DNA of 43,576 nt from Williamwhitmania taraxaci (GCF_900096565.1 NZ_FMYP01000034.1:1-43576); one strand, 5' to 3'; positions 27,556-37,430 are shown, counted from the stretch's first letter. Translations and numbers: made by a program. The notes: generated by a model not told the origin, from the sequence alone.

Positions 27556-29463
27556 CTATTGTGCATCGCTCCAATAAAGTAGCCCGTTATCGGTTTTTAT
27601 CATGCTCTTGTCGAGCAGCCAGCGTATTATTTCCAAACTTTTTTCGGGCGAAAATGGTATGCTATCTACTAGTGCTTCTGCCGATATAGGTTGGTCTAGG
27701 AGTAATTTCTGTATAGCGGATTTAATCTGACGCTCCTCTTCTGCTGTTAAACCTACCGTTGCCAATGCCTTGCACACATCGCAAAGCCCGCAAGGTTTGC
27801 CGCTAGTTTCCCCAAAGTATGCAAGTAACTGTTGGCTTCGGCATACGGTTGTGCACTCGGCATACTGAAGGGTGGCTTCAATACGCTGCTTAAACCTTGT
27901 TTTGCGGTCGAGATAGGTTTCAGGGGAAATTCTTATGTTTTTCTGATCGAGCCGCTCCTCCATCATGATGAGCAGTGGTGTACGCTTCTTTGGAAAATAG
28001 TAAATTACACGCATCCGCTCCATCTGTTTTAGCAGTTCTTGCATCTTTTCGCCGGCAATGCCGGCTCGTTTGCCCAATGTCTCTTCCTCTATTTTAACAA
28101 AACCAGAGAATAGTCCGGGGTAGGTGCGCAGTAGGAGTTTTATTATTTTATCGATGTCGGGGTTGGCCACTTGCAGCTTATAGAGCTCATCACGCTCCAT
28201 AATAAACATGAGTTTCGATGGATTATTTACCTCATCCGTGAGTTCGAGGTAGCCCTCCATTTGGAGTATTTTCAAGGAATTGTAGGCTCGCAGCGCATTG
28301 AATTTGTAGTGGGCTGCAAAATCTTGTAATTTAAAGTCGTGCACCGAATCTTTTCCTGCTCCAATGGGGATTTGGAGGTAGTTGCACAGCGATTGGTAAG
28401 TGAGTTTGATCTCTTCAATGGGAGGAAAGGAGGTTTCGATGCGCTGCTCCAACTTGTTTCGGTCCGATGGGCTGAATAGTAAAATGGCAAAGGCTGTTTT
28501 TTCATCACGGCCAGCTCTTCCAGCCTCTTGAAAGTAGGCTTCGGGAGAGTCAGGTAGATCGGTGTGGACCACAAACCGCACATCCGATTTATCGATTCCC
28601 ATCCCGAAGGCGTTAGTGGAAACTATGATTCGGGTTTTTCCTTGCTTCCAGTTGTTTTGCTTTGTGCTTCGCGCTTCATAGCCAAGTCCTGCATGGTAGT
28701 AGTCGGCCGAAAAACCATTCTTTACCAAGAGTGCTGCCGTTTCCTTTGCCGATTGCCGGTTGCGAACATACACAATACCGCAACCAGGAATCTTCTCAAT
28801 GAGCTTCACGAGCAACTTCTGCTTGTCCTCGGTTTCCCGAACCACGTAAACCAAGTTTTTTCGTTCGAAACTCTTCTTTATTATATTTTTCTTTCGAAAC
28901 CTGAGCTTTTCCTGAATATCTTCTACCACGGCAGGCGTAGCCGTTGCTGTTAGTGCAAGGATGGGGACATTGGGCAGCAATTCACGTATTTCGGAAATCT
29001 TCATGTAGTTTGGCCTGAAGTCGTAGCCCCATTGTGATATGCAATGCGCTTCGTCTACGGCAATCATGCTTACGGTCATCCCCCGAAGTTTGTCGGTGAA
29101 TAGTTGGGTGCTCAGACGTTCCGGTGAGAGGTAAAGAAATTTATAGCGCTGGGTGGTAGCATTTTCCAAAATAATATCAATCTCCCGTCGGCTCATGCCC
29201 GAATGAACTGAGAGTGCCTTTATTCCCTTCTTTTCCAGATTCTCAACCTGATCCTTCATGAGTGCAATAAGTGGGGATACCACAAGGCAAATACCCTCCA
29301 TTGCCATTGCTGGCACTTGAAAGCAAATGGATTTTCCTCCGCCGGTTGGCAGTAAGGCCAGCGTATCCTTTCCTTCGAACACAGATTGGATAATCTCCTT
29401 TTGCATAGGCCTAAATTGGGAGTATCCCCAATAGCGGAGAAGAATTTCGTTGAATTGTTCCAT
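27556..29463 (-). CDS. recQ: ATP-dependent DNA helicase RecQ
   Basis: A 635-aa 3'-5' helicase. Visible parts are the aromatic-rich YWGYSQFRPMQ start, Walker A in LPTGGGKS (about 38-45), DEAH (137-140), the TATATP and QEAGRAGRD motifs, and the RecQ zinc-binding cysteines (C in CTTVCRS, then CGLCDVC). The C-terminus is a short winged-helix-like region that ends without a recognisable HRDC domain, a bit over 600 residues in total. It heads the recQ-DUF5063-exonuclease-rlmI operon. ATG 29463 begins at the family N-terminus, and a consensus promoter ends only six bases before it. Confidence 0.94.
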   Translation of the reverse strand: MEQFNEILLRYWGYSQFRPMQKEIIQSVFEGKDTLALLPTGGGKSICFQVPAMAMEGICLVVSPLIALMKDQVENLEKKGIKALSVHSGMSRREIDIILENATTQRYKFLYLSPERLSTQLFTDKLRGMTVSMIAVDEAHCISQWGYDFRPNYMKISEIRELLPNVPILALTATATPAVVEDIQEKLRFRKKNIIKKSFERKNLVYVVRETEDKQKLLVKLIEKIPGCGIVYVRNRQSAKETAALLVKNGFSADYYHAGLGYEARSTKQNNWKQGKTRIIVSTNAFGMGIDKSDVRFVVHTDLPDSPEAYFQEAGRAGRDEKTAFAILLFSPSDRNKLEQRIETSFPPIEEIKLTYQSLCNYLQIPIGAGKDSVHDFKLQDFAAHYKFNALRAYNSLKILQMEGYLELTDEVNNPSKLMFIMERDELYKLQVANPDIDKIIKLLLRTYPGLFSGFVKIEEETLGKRAGIAGEKMQELLKQMERMRVIYYFPKKRTPLLIMMEERLDQKNIRISPETYLDRKTRFKQRIEATLQYAECTTVCRSQQLLAYFGETSGKPCGLCDVCKALATVGLTAEEERQIKSAIQKLLLDQPISAEALVDSIPFSPEKSLEIIRWLLDKSMIKTDNGLLYWSDAQ

Positions 29464-29469
29464 CGTTCA

Positions 29470-29500
29470 CAAATGTATTGCTTGCTGACGTAATCTGCAA
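29470..29500 (-). promoter_or_regulatory. Consensus promoter abutting the recQ start
   Basis: On the minus strand, TTG (29500-29498), a 20-base spacer and TACATTTG (29477-29470) match TTG-N20-TAnnTTTG exactly. The element ends six bases before the recQ ATG (29463), so transcription would begin within a few bases of the start codon, giving a leaderless or nearly leaderless mRNA. Confidence 0.55.
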
Positions 29501-29916
29501 GAAGAATCGAACTGCTGTGAGGCAAGACTTTTTACTACAAAAAGAATATTGATTTGATTGATGAATAATTTAAAAGGCTTTTTTTGCCGTTATAACATGC
29601 CCTTTAGTCTTTTCTTTGCCTATCTATCTTACCATTTGCTACATATTCAGCTTTAAATGGTGTTTTCAATTGATCGGGTTCTGATTGATTTTGTTTATTT
29701 CGCTCTCATTATTGTGCTTTCATTTTTGCAATTCGCCCGTCAGGTTGTTTGTTTTTCCTGTTTTTAACTTTGCCTTTTTACTTTTTTTGTTCTTACTATT
29801 TTCCGTTAAAAACAGCTATTTTCCATGGTTGGAGTGCTATTTGAAGCGCAAGGCCAATTCCTTTGGGTATTTTTTTGTACTTTAGCGCAATTTTTAAACA
29901 ATAATAACGCTACGCC
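29501..29916. other. T-rich region upstream of guaB
   Basis: This stretch is extremely T-rich on the plus strand and has no convincing gene; a 66-codon hydrophobic frame at 29685-29885 reflects the T-rich composition. TAACTTTG at 29765-29772 matches the -7 consensus (best TTG only 17 bases upstream) and could start guaB transcription with a leader of about 140 nt. TACTTTAG at 29878-29885 is a weaker alternative nearer the gene. Confidence 0.35.
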
Positions 29917-31386
29917 ATGTCATTCCTAAACGATAAGCTGGTAGGCGAAGGACTCACCTTCGATGATGTACTGCTTGTTCCTGCCTACTCAGAGGTTTTG
30001 CCGCGAAACGTTGATGTATCAACACGGTTTAGCCGCAATATTGAGCTTATGGCTCCCATTGTTTCCGCAGCAATGGATACTGTTACCGAATCGGCCTTGG
30101 CCATTGCTATTGCTCGGGAAGGTGGTATTGGTGTGATTCACAAGAATATGAGCATCGAAAAGCAAGCTGCTCAGGTTCGTGCTGTGAAGCGTGCCGAAAA
30201 CGGAATGATTTACGATCCAATTACTATTAATAAAGATTCCAATGTTGGCGACGCCATTGCGCTTATGCGCGACTACAAAATTGGTGGAATACCGGTTGTC
30301 GACGAAAACAAACGGCTAATTGGTATTGTCACCAACCGCGATTTGCGGTTCCAGGAGGACTTTAAGTGTCCTATTATCGATGTAATGACTAAGGAGAATA
30401 TTATTACTACCGGTATTGAAACGGATTTAGTTCGTGCCTCGGCAATTCTTCAGCGCCATAAAATCGAGAAGTTGCCGGTTGTCGATGAAAATAATAAGTT
30501 GGTAGGGCTTCTTACCTTTAAGGATATTACTAAAATTAAGGATAATCCACGGGCTAGTAAAGATTCAAAGGGACGTTTAAGAGTGGCTGCTGGTGTGGGA
30601 GTTACTTTCGATACCATGCTCCGCGTTGATGCACTTGCCGATGCTCAGGTTGATGCTCTTGTTATTGATACTGCACACGGCCATACTATGGGCGTGGTAA
30701 CCATGCTCAAGGAGGTTAAGGCTAAATACCCTAACATTGACGTGGTGGTAGGGAATATTGCTACAGCCGAGGCCGCCCTTATGCTTGCTGAGGCGGGTGC
30801 CGATGCGGTAAAGGTGGGCATTGGACCAGGTTCTATTTGCACCACCCGCATTATTGCAGGTGTTGGTGTACCGCAGCTTACAGCCATTTACGATGTGGCA
30901 AAGGCGCTTAGGGGTAAAAATGTTCCTATCATTGCCGACGGAGGGATTCGCTACTCTGGTGATATTGTTAAGGCAATTGCTGCTGGTGCCAGTACCATAA
31001 TGGCTGGATCGTTATTTGCAGGGACAGAGGAGTCACCGGGCGAGACGATTATTTTTAATGGACGAAAGTTTAAGTCATATAGAGGGATGGGTTCCGTTGA
31101 GGCCATGCAGCAAGGATCTAAGGACCGTTACTTCCAAGATGTGGAGGATGATGTAAGCAAGTTAGTTCCCGAAGGTATTGCAGCACAGGTTCCATACAAG
31201 GGAACGCTCAGCGAAGTTCTCTACCAACTTATTGGTGGATTACGTGCAGGCATGGGCTACTGCGGTGCTGCTAATGTTACAGCCTTAATGAGTGCTCGAT
31301 TCGTGCGTATCACTAACTCCGGAATATTGGAAAGCCATCCCCACGATGTAACTATCACCCGGGAAGCACCAAATTATTCTCGTTAG
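29917..31386 (+). CDS. guaB: Inosine-5'-monophosphate dehydrogenase
   Basis: Oxidises IMP to XMP with NAD, the committed step of GMP synthesis. The 489-aa protein has the split TIM barrel with two CBS domains inserted at about 95-205 ([21 protein letters not shown] and [21 protein letters not shown]). The catalytic cysteine is C308 in GPGSICTTR, and the flap region contains the [10 protein letters not shown] block. It lies 50 bp before the parvulin gene on the same strand and could lead that operon; a small CCAGC/GCTGG hairpin (about 31405-31423) lies between them. Confidence 0.97.
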   Translation: MSFLNDKLVGEGLTFDDVLLVPAYSEVLPRNVDVSTRFSRNIELMAPIVSAAMDTVTESALAIAIAREGGIGVIHKNMSIEKQAAQVRAVKRAENGMIYDPITINKDSNVGDAIALMRDYKIGGIPVVDENKRLIGIVTNRDLRFQEDFKCPIIDVMTKENIITTGIETDLVRASAILQRHKIEKLPVVDENNKLVGLLTFKDITKIKDNPRASKDSKGRLRVAAGVGVTFDTMLRVDALADAQVDALVIDTAHGHTMGVVTMLKEVKAKYPNIDVVVGNIATAEAALMLAEAGADAVKVGIGPGSICTTRIIAGVGVPQLTAIYDVAKALRGKNVPIIADGGIRYSGDIVKAIAAGASTIMAGSLFAGTEESPGETIIFNGRKFKSYRGMGSVEAMQQGSKDRYFQDVEDDVSKLVPEGIAAQVPYKGTLSEVLYQLIGGLRAGMGYCGAANVTALMSARFVRITNSGILESHPHDVTITREAPNYSR

Positions 31387-31436
31387 TAGAATTAATTCTT
31401 AATTCCAGCGTTACCTAAGCTGGATCGTTTAGATAA

Positions 31437-33404
31437 TTGGATATGATTAAGAAAATTCTTGTAGTCACTATTTTGACCTTTAGCCTAGCAGTAATTGCTC
31501 GGTCTCAGTCTTTGGATAAGATAGCCCTGAAGATTAATGGAAAACCTATTACTCTTGGTGAGTTCAACTACCTTTTTACCAAAAATAGAGCAGCAAACGC
31601 AGCAGTCGATAGCCAACAGTTGGCCGATTATGTTAAACTTTTTGTTGACTACAAGCTTAAGGTTGAGGCAGTTTTATCTAAAAAGATGGATACCACCTCG
31701 GCCTTTCGCAGCGAACTGGCAGGATATCGGGTGCAACTGGCGTCACAATACCTTACTGATACCACCGCGGACGCTAGGGTGCTCAACGAAGCGTATGGTT
31801 TTATGCAGTATGATCTAAGGGCGTCGCACATCCTTGTTGCATTAAGTCCTGGGGCAACACCTTCCGATACTTTGACCGCATATAACCGAACTCTTGAACT
31901 TCGCGCAATGATTCTGGCCAATGCTCCTTTCGATTCACTCGCAAGAGCATTTTCAACCGATCCATCGGCAAAATCCAACGGAGGTGATCTTGGATATTTT
32001 ACTGCATTCCGTATGGTATATCCTTTCGAACGCGCGGCCTATCGGTTATCGGTTGGTGAAGTGTCGCCTCCAGTGAGGACTAAGTTCGGGTATCATATTA
32101 TTAAATTAACAGATAAGCGTAAGGCTAGGGGCGAGGTGAAAGTTGCCCATATTATGGTTCTAATTCCAAGAACTGGCAGTGAGACCGATTGGGACAATGG
32201 GCTGGCTCGCATTAGTTCGGTTAGAGAAAAGATAATGCGGGGTGCCGATTTCGGCCAGCTGGCTGCAGAAGTGTCCGATGATAAAGGAACTGCACAGAGT
32301 GGGGGCGTTCTTCCGCAATTTGGGATTGGTCGTATATTGCCCACGTTTGCGGATGGGGCTTTTGCGCTTACCACCATTGGCGAGGTTAGCATGCCTATTC
32401 GCTCACAGGCGGGTTGGCATTTAATTAAATTACTCGAAAAGCATCCTGTTGGCTCATTTAGTGACGTGAAGGGAGAGTTGAAGGAAAAAATATCGCGTGA
32501 TGAGCGTATTCTTGCAGGGCAAACTAGTTTTGTTGCCACGCTGAAGAAGAAATATGGTTATAAGATGAACCAGCAAAACATCGATGCCGTTGCCAATCTT
32601 CTCGATACAACATTCTCAGTAGGTAAATGGAGTGCTGAGGCGGCACTGAAGATGAAGAAAATCGTGTTCGCATTTGCAAATCAGAAGGTATCGCAGTATC
32701 AGTTTGCTCAATATCTACAAACCAAGCAAGGTCAGCCTATTGAAGATGCAAAATTGTTTGCAAACGAGGCGTTAATTGGCCTGTCGGCTGAGAAGTTATT
32801 AGCCTACCAATCGGAGAAACTGGAAAAGACTTATCCGAACTTTCGCTTCTTGATGAACGAGTACCACGATGGTATTTTGCTTTTTGATATATCGGACAAA
32901 ACCGTTTGGAGCAAAGCATCAAAGGATAGTTCGGGTCTAGTGGCATTTTATGAGCGGAACAAGGCAAATTACCTTCGCCCCTTGATTGCTAATGCTGCGG
33001 TTGCAATATTCTCCGATAGCACCACTGCCATGTATGCAAAGGCAGACTTAATGGAGATGGATTTAAATTCGATGGTTCTGGATTCATTGAAGGGACTTAT
33101 GCTGAATAAATATCAAGCGACCAATTTCTCAAGTGGAAGTTATAACCCTAGCGATCATCAACTTATTTCGAAGGTTATTCCTTTAGTTCCCGGAATTCAT
33201 TTCTTGGAAACCGGCAACCAAACGAGTTGCTTGATAATTGTAAAAAGTGTCGAAAAAGATTATGTTCCTGCTCTTGATGAAATTCGTGGAGTCGTTATTT
33301 CAGGTTATCAGGATGAACTCGACCATCTTTGGGTGAAGCAGTTGAGGTTGCAGTATCCGGTTGTAGTCAATTGGGCTGTGATCTCCACACTAGTAAAGAA
33401 ATAG
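31437..33404 (+). CDS. Periplasmic peptidyl-prolyl isomerase with two parvulin domains
   Basis: A 655-aa exported chaperone/isomerase. The signal peptide is at 1-22 (ends ARSQ). A SurA/PpiC-like N-terminal helical region follows. Two parvulin rotamase domains lie at about 127-226 (LRASHILV...FGYHIIKL) and 235-335 (VKVAHIMV...AGWHLIKL). The C-terminal ~300 residues are helical and of unknown role. The start could equally be the ATG at 31443. It opens a cassette with a rotamase-less lipoprotein, a second parvulin and an OstA-like protein, which points to folding and delivery of outer-membrane proteins, possibly including LptD. Confidence 0.9.
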   Translation: MDMIKKILVVTILTFSLAVIARSQSLDKIALKINGKPITLGEFNYLFTKNRAANAAVDSQQLADYVKLFVDYKLKVEAVLSKKMDTTSAFRSELAGYRVQLASQYLTDTTADARVLNEAYGFMQYDLRASHILVALSPGATPSDTLTAYNRTLELRAMILANAPFDSLARAFSTDPSAKSNGGDLGYFTAFRMVYPFERAAYRLSVGEVSPPVRTKFGYHIIKLTDKRKARGEVKVAHIMVLIPRTGSETDWDNGLARISSVREKIMRGADFGQLAAEVSDDKGTAQSGGVLPQFGIGRILPTFADGAFALTTIGEVSMPIRSQAGWHLIKLLEKHPVGSFSDVKGELKEKISRDERILAGQTSFVATLKKKYGYKMNQQNIDAVANLLDTTFSVGKWSAEAALKMKKIVFAFANQKVSQYQFAQYLQTKQGQPIEDAKLFANEALIGLSAEKLLAYQSEKLEKTYPNFRFLMNEYHDGILLFDISDKTVWSKASKDSSGLVAFYERNKANYLRPLIANAAVAIFSDSTTAMYAKADLMEMDLNSMVLDSLKGLMLNKYQATNFSSGSYNPSDHQLISKVIPLVPGIHFLETGNQTSCLIIVKSVEKDYVPALDEIRGVVISGYQDELDHLWVKQLRLQYPVVVNWAVISTLVKK

Positions 33405-33502
33405 TTACCATGAAATTTTTAACTGTAAATAGTAGTAAAACGGATTGGTTCCGTTATCAGATATTTCTGTCAGGGTTGGTTAGTGCTAAAAATCACATTA
33501 GA

Positions 33503-34354
33503 ATGAAAACCTGTTTGTTCAGTTTTCTTATGCTCTCGATTTTTGCAAGTTGTAGTTTGCTTTCCGGAAAGGAATCAGAGAAACCGGTGGCAAAGGCTTA
33601 TGGTAAGGAACTCTATCTTTCCCAAATTCTAGAGATATTTCCTCCAGGAATGGGGAAAGAGGATTCTGTTCAGATTCTTAAGAACTACCTTGAAGGATGG
33701 GTTCGCAAACAAGTGATTTTGCAGCGTGCCGAAAGTAATCTCACCAGCGATCAAAAGAATGTGGATCAATTGATAGAGGATTACCGTACTTCGTTGCTTA
33801 TTTATAAGTATGAACAGAAATACTTGTCGCAGAAGCTCGATACGATTATTTCCGAAGATCAGGTTCGCACTTTTTATGATAGCAATAAGGATAATCTTGT
33901 GCTGATGAACTCTATCGTAAAAGCACTTTTTGTTAAGATAAGTAATAGTTCACAAGCGTTGGAAAAAGTGAAAGAACTTTATCGATCGAATAAGGATGAG
34001 GAGATTAAAGCCCTAGATGATTTATGCTTACAGGGAGCAGCAAAATACGATTACTTCAACGAGCAGTGGGTGTCATTTAATTATGTTTTGGGTGAGGTTC
34101 CGTATCAGCCCGACAGTCAGGAAGATTTTCTACGAAAAAATCAAAGTTTGGAGTTTAAGGATAGCCTTTTTACCTATCTTTTGAATATTAAAGATTATAA
34201 GCTGAAGGGAGAATTGGCTCCTTTGGGTTATGAGAGAGAAAATATTAAGTCCATTATTCTAAATCAGCGAAAACAAGTTCTTATTAAAGATCTTGAAATT
34301 AAAATGTATAACGAGGCACTTAATCGCGGTCAGTTGAAAGTGTTTGTTCAATAG
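33503..34354 (+). CDS. Rotamase-less SurA/PpiC-like lipoprotein
   Basis: A 283-aa predicted lipoprotein: the start at 33503 gives a signal with lipobox FASC (cysteine near residue 17). In-frame starts further upstream (33410, or inside the previous gene at 33329) would bury this signal. The body is helical, with YGKELYLSQILEIFPPG and LEGWVRKQVILQRAE, which resemble the N-terminal chaperone helices of SurA-type proteins. The HI.V...FGYHII parvulin pattern is missing. It lies between two genuine parvulins and ends 11 bp before the next one. I infer a chaperone-only partner in outer-membrane protein biogenesis. Confidence 0.75.
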   Translation: MKTCLFSFLMLSIFASCSLLSGKESEKPVAKAYGKELYLSQILEIFPPGMGKEDSVQILKNYLEGWVRKQVILQRAESNLTSDQKNVDQLIEDYRTSLLIYKYEQKYLSQKLDTIISEDQVRTFYDSNKDNLVLMNSIVKALFVKISNSSQALEKVKELYRSNKDEEIKALDDLCLQGAAKYDYFNEQWVSFNYVLGEVPYQPDSQEDFLRKNQSLEFKDSLFTYLLNIKDYKLKGELAPLGYERENIKSIILNQRKQVLIKDLEIKMYNEALNRGQLKVFVQ

Positions 34355-34365
34355 AGGAGAAAAAT

Positions 34366-35724
34366 ATGAATAAAGTTACAAAAGTATTAGTTAGCTCTTG
34401 CTTTGCATTAGCACTTCTTTCAACGGCTGCTATTGCAGTGGCTCAGAAAGTCTCGGTAGACCAAGTTGTCGCCGTGGTCGGCTCCGACGCTATTCTACTT
34501 TCCGAAATTGAGCAGGAAGTAATGCAGATGCGGGCCGAAGGTTTACCGGTGAATGAAACCAGCCGATGCACTATTCTAGAGAATATGATGATTCAGAAAA
34601 TACTTCTAAATCAAGCTCGGATTGACTCGATTATTCCGAATATGGCACAGGTGGAGTCTCAACTGGAGCAGCGCTTGGCTTTCTTTTCGAACCAGTTGGG
34701 ATCGCAAAAGGCTGTTGAGGAGTATTTCAAAAAGTCTATCTATGATATTAAGGCCGATTTGAAGGAGTCGCTCCGCGATCAAATCCAAACGCAGCAAATG
34801 CAGTCGAAAGTTTCTGAAAAGGTAACCATTACCCCTTCGGAGGTGAAGGCTTTTTACAAGCAGATGCCATCGGATTCTTTGCCAATGATTAACCAACAAT
34901 ATGAGATACTTCAAATAGTTAAAACTCCCTCTGCTGCTTCGCAGGCAAAATTTAATGTAAAGGAGAAGTTGCTGGAACTAAGGCAGCGTATTGTGGATGG
35001 GGAAAAATTCTCCTCCTTGGCTATACTTTATTCTGAAGATCCAGGTTCTGCCCGCCGTGGTGGTGAGCTGGGTTTTCGTTCTCGGGGCGAGTTGGTAAAA
35101 CCGTTTGCCGATGCAGGATTTAACCTAAAACCAGGTCAGGTTTCACAAATTGTGGAATCGGAATATGGTTACCATATTATTCAACTCATCGAAAAGAAGG
35201 ATGACAAGGTGAATGTGCGCCATATCCTAATGAAGGTAAAATTTGCTCCTGGCGAGGAGATGGAGGCTATTCGATCACTCGACAGTATCGCCACTGCTAT
35301 TCGTCACGATAGCATTACCTTTGCTCGTGCAGCTATGAAGTATTCCGATGACAAAAACACCAAGGTTAATGGTGGTCTGTTGGTGAATAGTCAAGCAGGA
35401 TCTTCTAAATTCGAGAAGGATCAATTGATGCCTGCCGATTATTTCGCACTAAAGGAATTGAAGGAGGGAGAAATCTCATCGGCCTTTGAATCACGCGATG
35501 AAACAGCAAATGTTGTTTATAAAATAGTTTCTGTAAAGCGGATTCTCCCTGCGCACAAGGCCAATATTAAGGACGACTATGATGTAATTCAGGGTATTGC
35601 CCTTCGGAAACTTCAACAAGAATTCTTCCTTAAGTGGCTCGATCAGAAGAAAAAGGGCATGTTTATTCGTATTGATCCCCAGTTTGCCAAATGTGATTTC
35701 AAAGGAGAAGGTTGGGTGAAGTAG
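34366..35724 (+). CDS. surA: SurA-like periplasmic chaperone with two parvulin domains
   Basis: A 452-aa exported protein with a signal peptide ending AIAVAQ. The SurA N-terminal domain starts VDQVVAVVGSDAILLSEIEQE, the classic SurA opening. Two parvulin domains follow at about 175-276 (YEILQIV...YGYHIIQL) and 283-390 (NVRHILMK...). The architecture and length equal E. coli SurA, the main chaperone that carries beta-barrel proteins to the BAM complex. It lies 11 bp after the lipoprotein gene and 27 bp before the OstA-like gene, so it is co-transcribed with them. Confidence 0.92.
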   Translation: MNKVTKVLVSSCFALALLSTAAIAVAQKVSVDQVVAVVGSDAILLSEIEQEVMQMRAEGLPVNETSRCTILENMMIQKILLNQARIDSIIPNMAQVESQLEQRLAFFSNQLGSQKAVEEYFKKSIYDIKADLKESLRDQIQTQQMQSKVSEKVTITPSEVKAFYKQMPSDSLPMINQQYEILQIVKTPSAASQAKFNVKEKLLELRQRIVDGEKFSSLAILYSEDPGSARRGGELGFRSRGELVKPFADAGFNLKPGQVSQIVESEYGYHIIQLIEKKDDKVNVRHILMKVKFAPGEEMEAIRSLDSIATAIRHDSITFARAAMKYSDDKNTKVNGGLLVNSQAGSSKFEKDQLMPADYFALKELKEGEISSAFESRDETANVVYKIVSVKRILPAHKANIKDDYDVIQGIALRKLQQEFFLKWLDQKKKGMFIRIDPQFAKCDFKGEGWVK

Positions 35725-35751
35725 TAGTTTTTTTGATCTTTATTCTTTAGT

Positions 35752-37383
35752 ATGCAAATTGGTAAGGTTGTTGTTTTAGCAATAGTTGCAGTGGCGGGAG
35801 TGGCGTTTGTGGGCGCTGCACAGAGTAGATTACGTATTGATTATGCCGACTATTTAACCTCACAATCAGATGCAAGTGGACAGTCGGTAGAAAGATTAAC
35901 GGGCAACGTACGTCTTATTCATGATGGAACGGTTATGCTTTGCGACGTTGCCAATCGTTATAGTTCAGATAGGATTACTGCAAATGGGAATGTTCGGGTT
36001 ATTCGGGATGGCGTTACCCTTACCGGCGAGCAGTTGGTTTACGATGCTATCACTCGACAAGGGGTAGTAACCGGGAGAGTGGTTAAACTGGTTGACGATT
36101 CAACCGTTTTGGTTACCAATTCCATCAAATTTGATACTAAGTTAAACGTTGCTGAATATACTACAGGTGGTACCATTACCAGTCCCGATGGTGATCTTGT
36201 GAGTCAATACGGGTATTACTATAGAGAACAAAAGAAGGCTGTTTTTAAGGGGAGTGTAGTGCTGAAAACGGGGGAGAGCATTATTAAGTCGGACTCATTA
36301 ATGTATTTGGTCGCGACACAAACCGCTGTTTTTATTGCTCCCACCGATGTAACAACACCCAAGGAGCATATGACGTTCAACAGGGGACGATACTTTCGGA
36401 AATCGGGGTTGATGATTGCCTCTGGTTCGGTTTACCTGCTCGATGAGCATAACCGCGAAGTGCTTTCCGATTCTATTGAGTACTATCGTGATAATGGATT
36501 GGCAAAACTCTTTGGGAATGTTCAAATTGCCGATTCGGCACGTAAAAATTATCTTTTAGGCGATTTTGCCCGTTTCAATCGAAAGCCAGAAGAGATGTTT
36601 GTTACGGATAATCCGGTAATGATTTCGATTTCCGAGAAGAGTGATTCTGTTTATTTGCGTGCTGATACCTTAATGTCGGTGATCTCTTTCAACGCTCTTG
36701 GGGATACCATTCGTAGCATGATTGCCTATCGAAATGTGAGAAGTTATGGGAAAGATATGCAGTCGAGTTGTGATTCGATGTTTGTTTCCGGAATCGACTC
36801 TACTGTTACCATGTTCTATGAGCCATTGATATGGAGCGATATTACCCAGATTTCGGCGAATGAACTTAAGTTTATCTCCAAAGACAAGCAACTTGTTCGA
36901 GGTGAGTTTATCGGCGATCCATTTATTGCACAGCGGGTAGATAGTATTAGCTTTAATCAAGTTAGAGGAAAGACAATGACTGCTTTCTTTGCCAAAAATC
37001 AAATAACGAGGCTTGATGCCATCGGAAATGGGCAAACTGTTTACTATATGCAGGATAAGGAGAAGGTGGTTGCAGTGAATATCACTGAAAGCCAAAATCT
37101 TTCCCTGTATTTTGCCGACAGTAAAATTAAGAAGATATCTTTTCGTTCTAAGCCCGATTCGCGCATGATGCCTTTAGATAAACTCAATAAGGATGAAGCG
37201 CAACTAAAAGGGCTAAATTGGAGAGGCAGTCGAAGACCTCAGTCGAAAAGAGATGTCACGCTACGAACAATAAGGAATGTAGGTGATGTGGTTACCATGC
37301 CTGGGGTTGCCGTTAAGCAGAAGAGTGAAGTGGTAACGCCTAAGAATGTAAAAGACGATAACAAGAAAAAGCAAAAAAAATAA
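35752..37383 (+). CDS. OstA/LptA-like LPS-transport protein
   Basis: A 543-aa exported protein with an N-terminal hydrophobic segment (about 6-23) and OstA/LptA-type beta-jellyroll repeats. Early examples are the RLTGNVRLIHDGTVMLCD and ANGNVRVIRDGVTLTGE units. Later units of the form SDSLMYLVATQTAVF and ADTLMSV continue to about residue 470. LptA proteins form the periplasmic bridge that carries LPS to LptD. This one is about three times the length of E. coli LptA and ends in a Lys/Arg-rich tail, as seen for the Bacteroidota OstA-like proteins. It is the last gene of the SurA cassette and precedes a strong terminator. Confidence 0.85.
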   Translation: MQIGKVVVLAIVAVAGVAFVGAAQSRLRIDYADYLTSQSDASGQSVERLTGNVRLIHDGTVMLCDVANRYSSDRITANGNVRVIRDGVTLTGEQLVYDAITRQGVVTGRVVKLVDDSTVLVTNSIKFDTKLNVAEYTTGGTITSPDGDLVSQYGYYYREQKKAVFKGSVVLKTGESIIKSDSLMYLVATQTAVFIAPTDVTTPKEHMTFNRGRYFRKSGLMIASGSVYLLDEHNREVLSDSIEYYRDNGLAKLFGNVQIADSARKNYLLGDFARFNRKPEEMFVTDNPVMISISEKSDSVYLRADTLMSVISFNALGDTIRSMIAYRNVRSYGKDMQSSCDSMFVSGIDSTVTMFYEPLIWSDITQISANELKFISKDKQLVRGEFIGDPFIAQRVDSISFNQVRGKTMTAFFAKNQITRLDAIGNGQTVYYMQDKEKVVAVNITESQNLSLYFADSKIKKISFRSKPDSRMMPLDKLNKDEAQLKGLNWRGSRRPQSKRDVTLRTIRNVGDVVTMPGVAVKQKSEVVTPKNVKDDNKKKQKK

Positions 37384-37401
37384 GTTATTGGAGACGAACA
37401 T

Positions 37402-37430
37402 AAAAAATCCCGCCTAAGCGGGATTTTTTT
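37402..37430. terminator. Bidirectional terminator after the ostA-like gene
   Basis: A perfect 12-bp stem (AAAAAATCCCGC / GCGGGATTTTTT) with a CTAA loop stands between convergent genes. The T-run on one strand and the A-run on the other let it work in both directions. Confidence 0.9.

Noticed and set aside
29685-29885. A hydrophobic 66-codon frame upstream of guaB, as a possible small membrane protein.
   Set aside because: The region is almost pure T-rich sequence, which always gives Phe/Leu-rich frames; a better reading is an A/T-rich promoter region.
33329-33502. Longer start for the lipoprotein gene inside the preceding parvulin gene or at 33410.
   Set aside because: It would bury a clear lipoprotein signal peptide that begins at ATG 33503.
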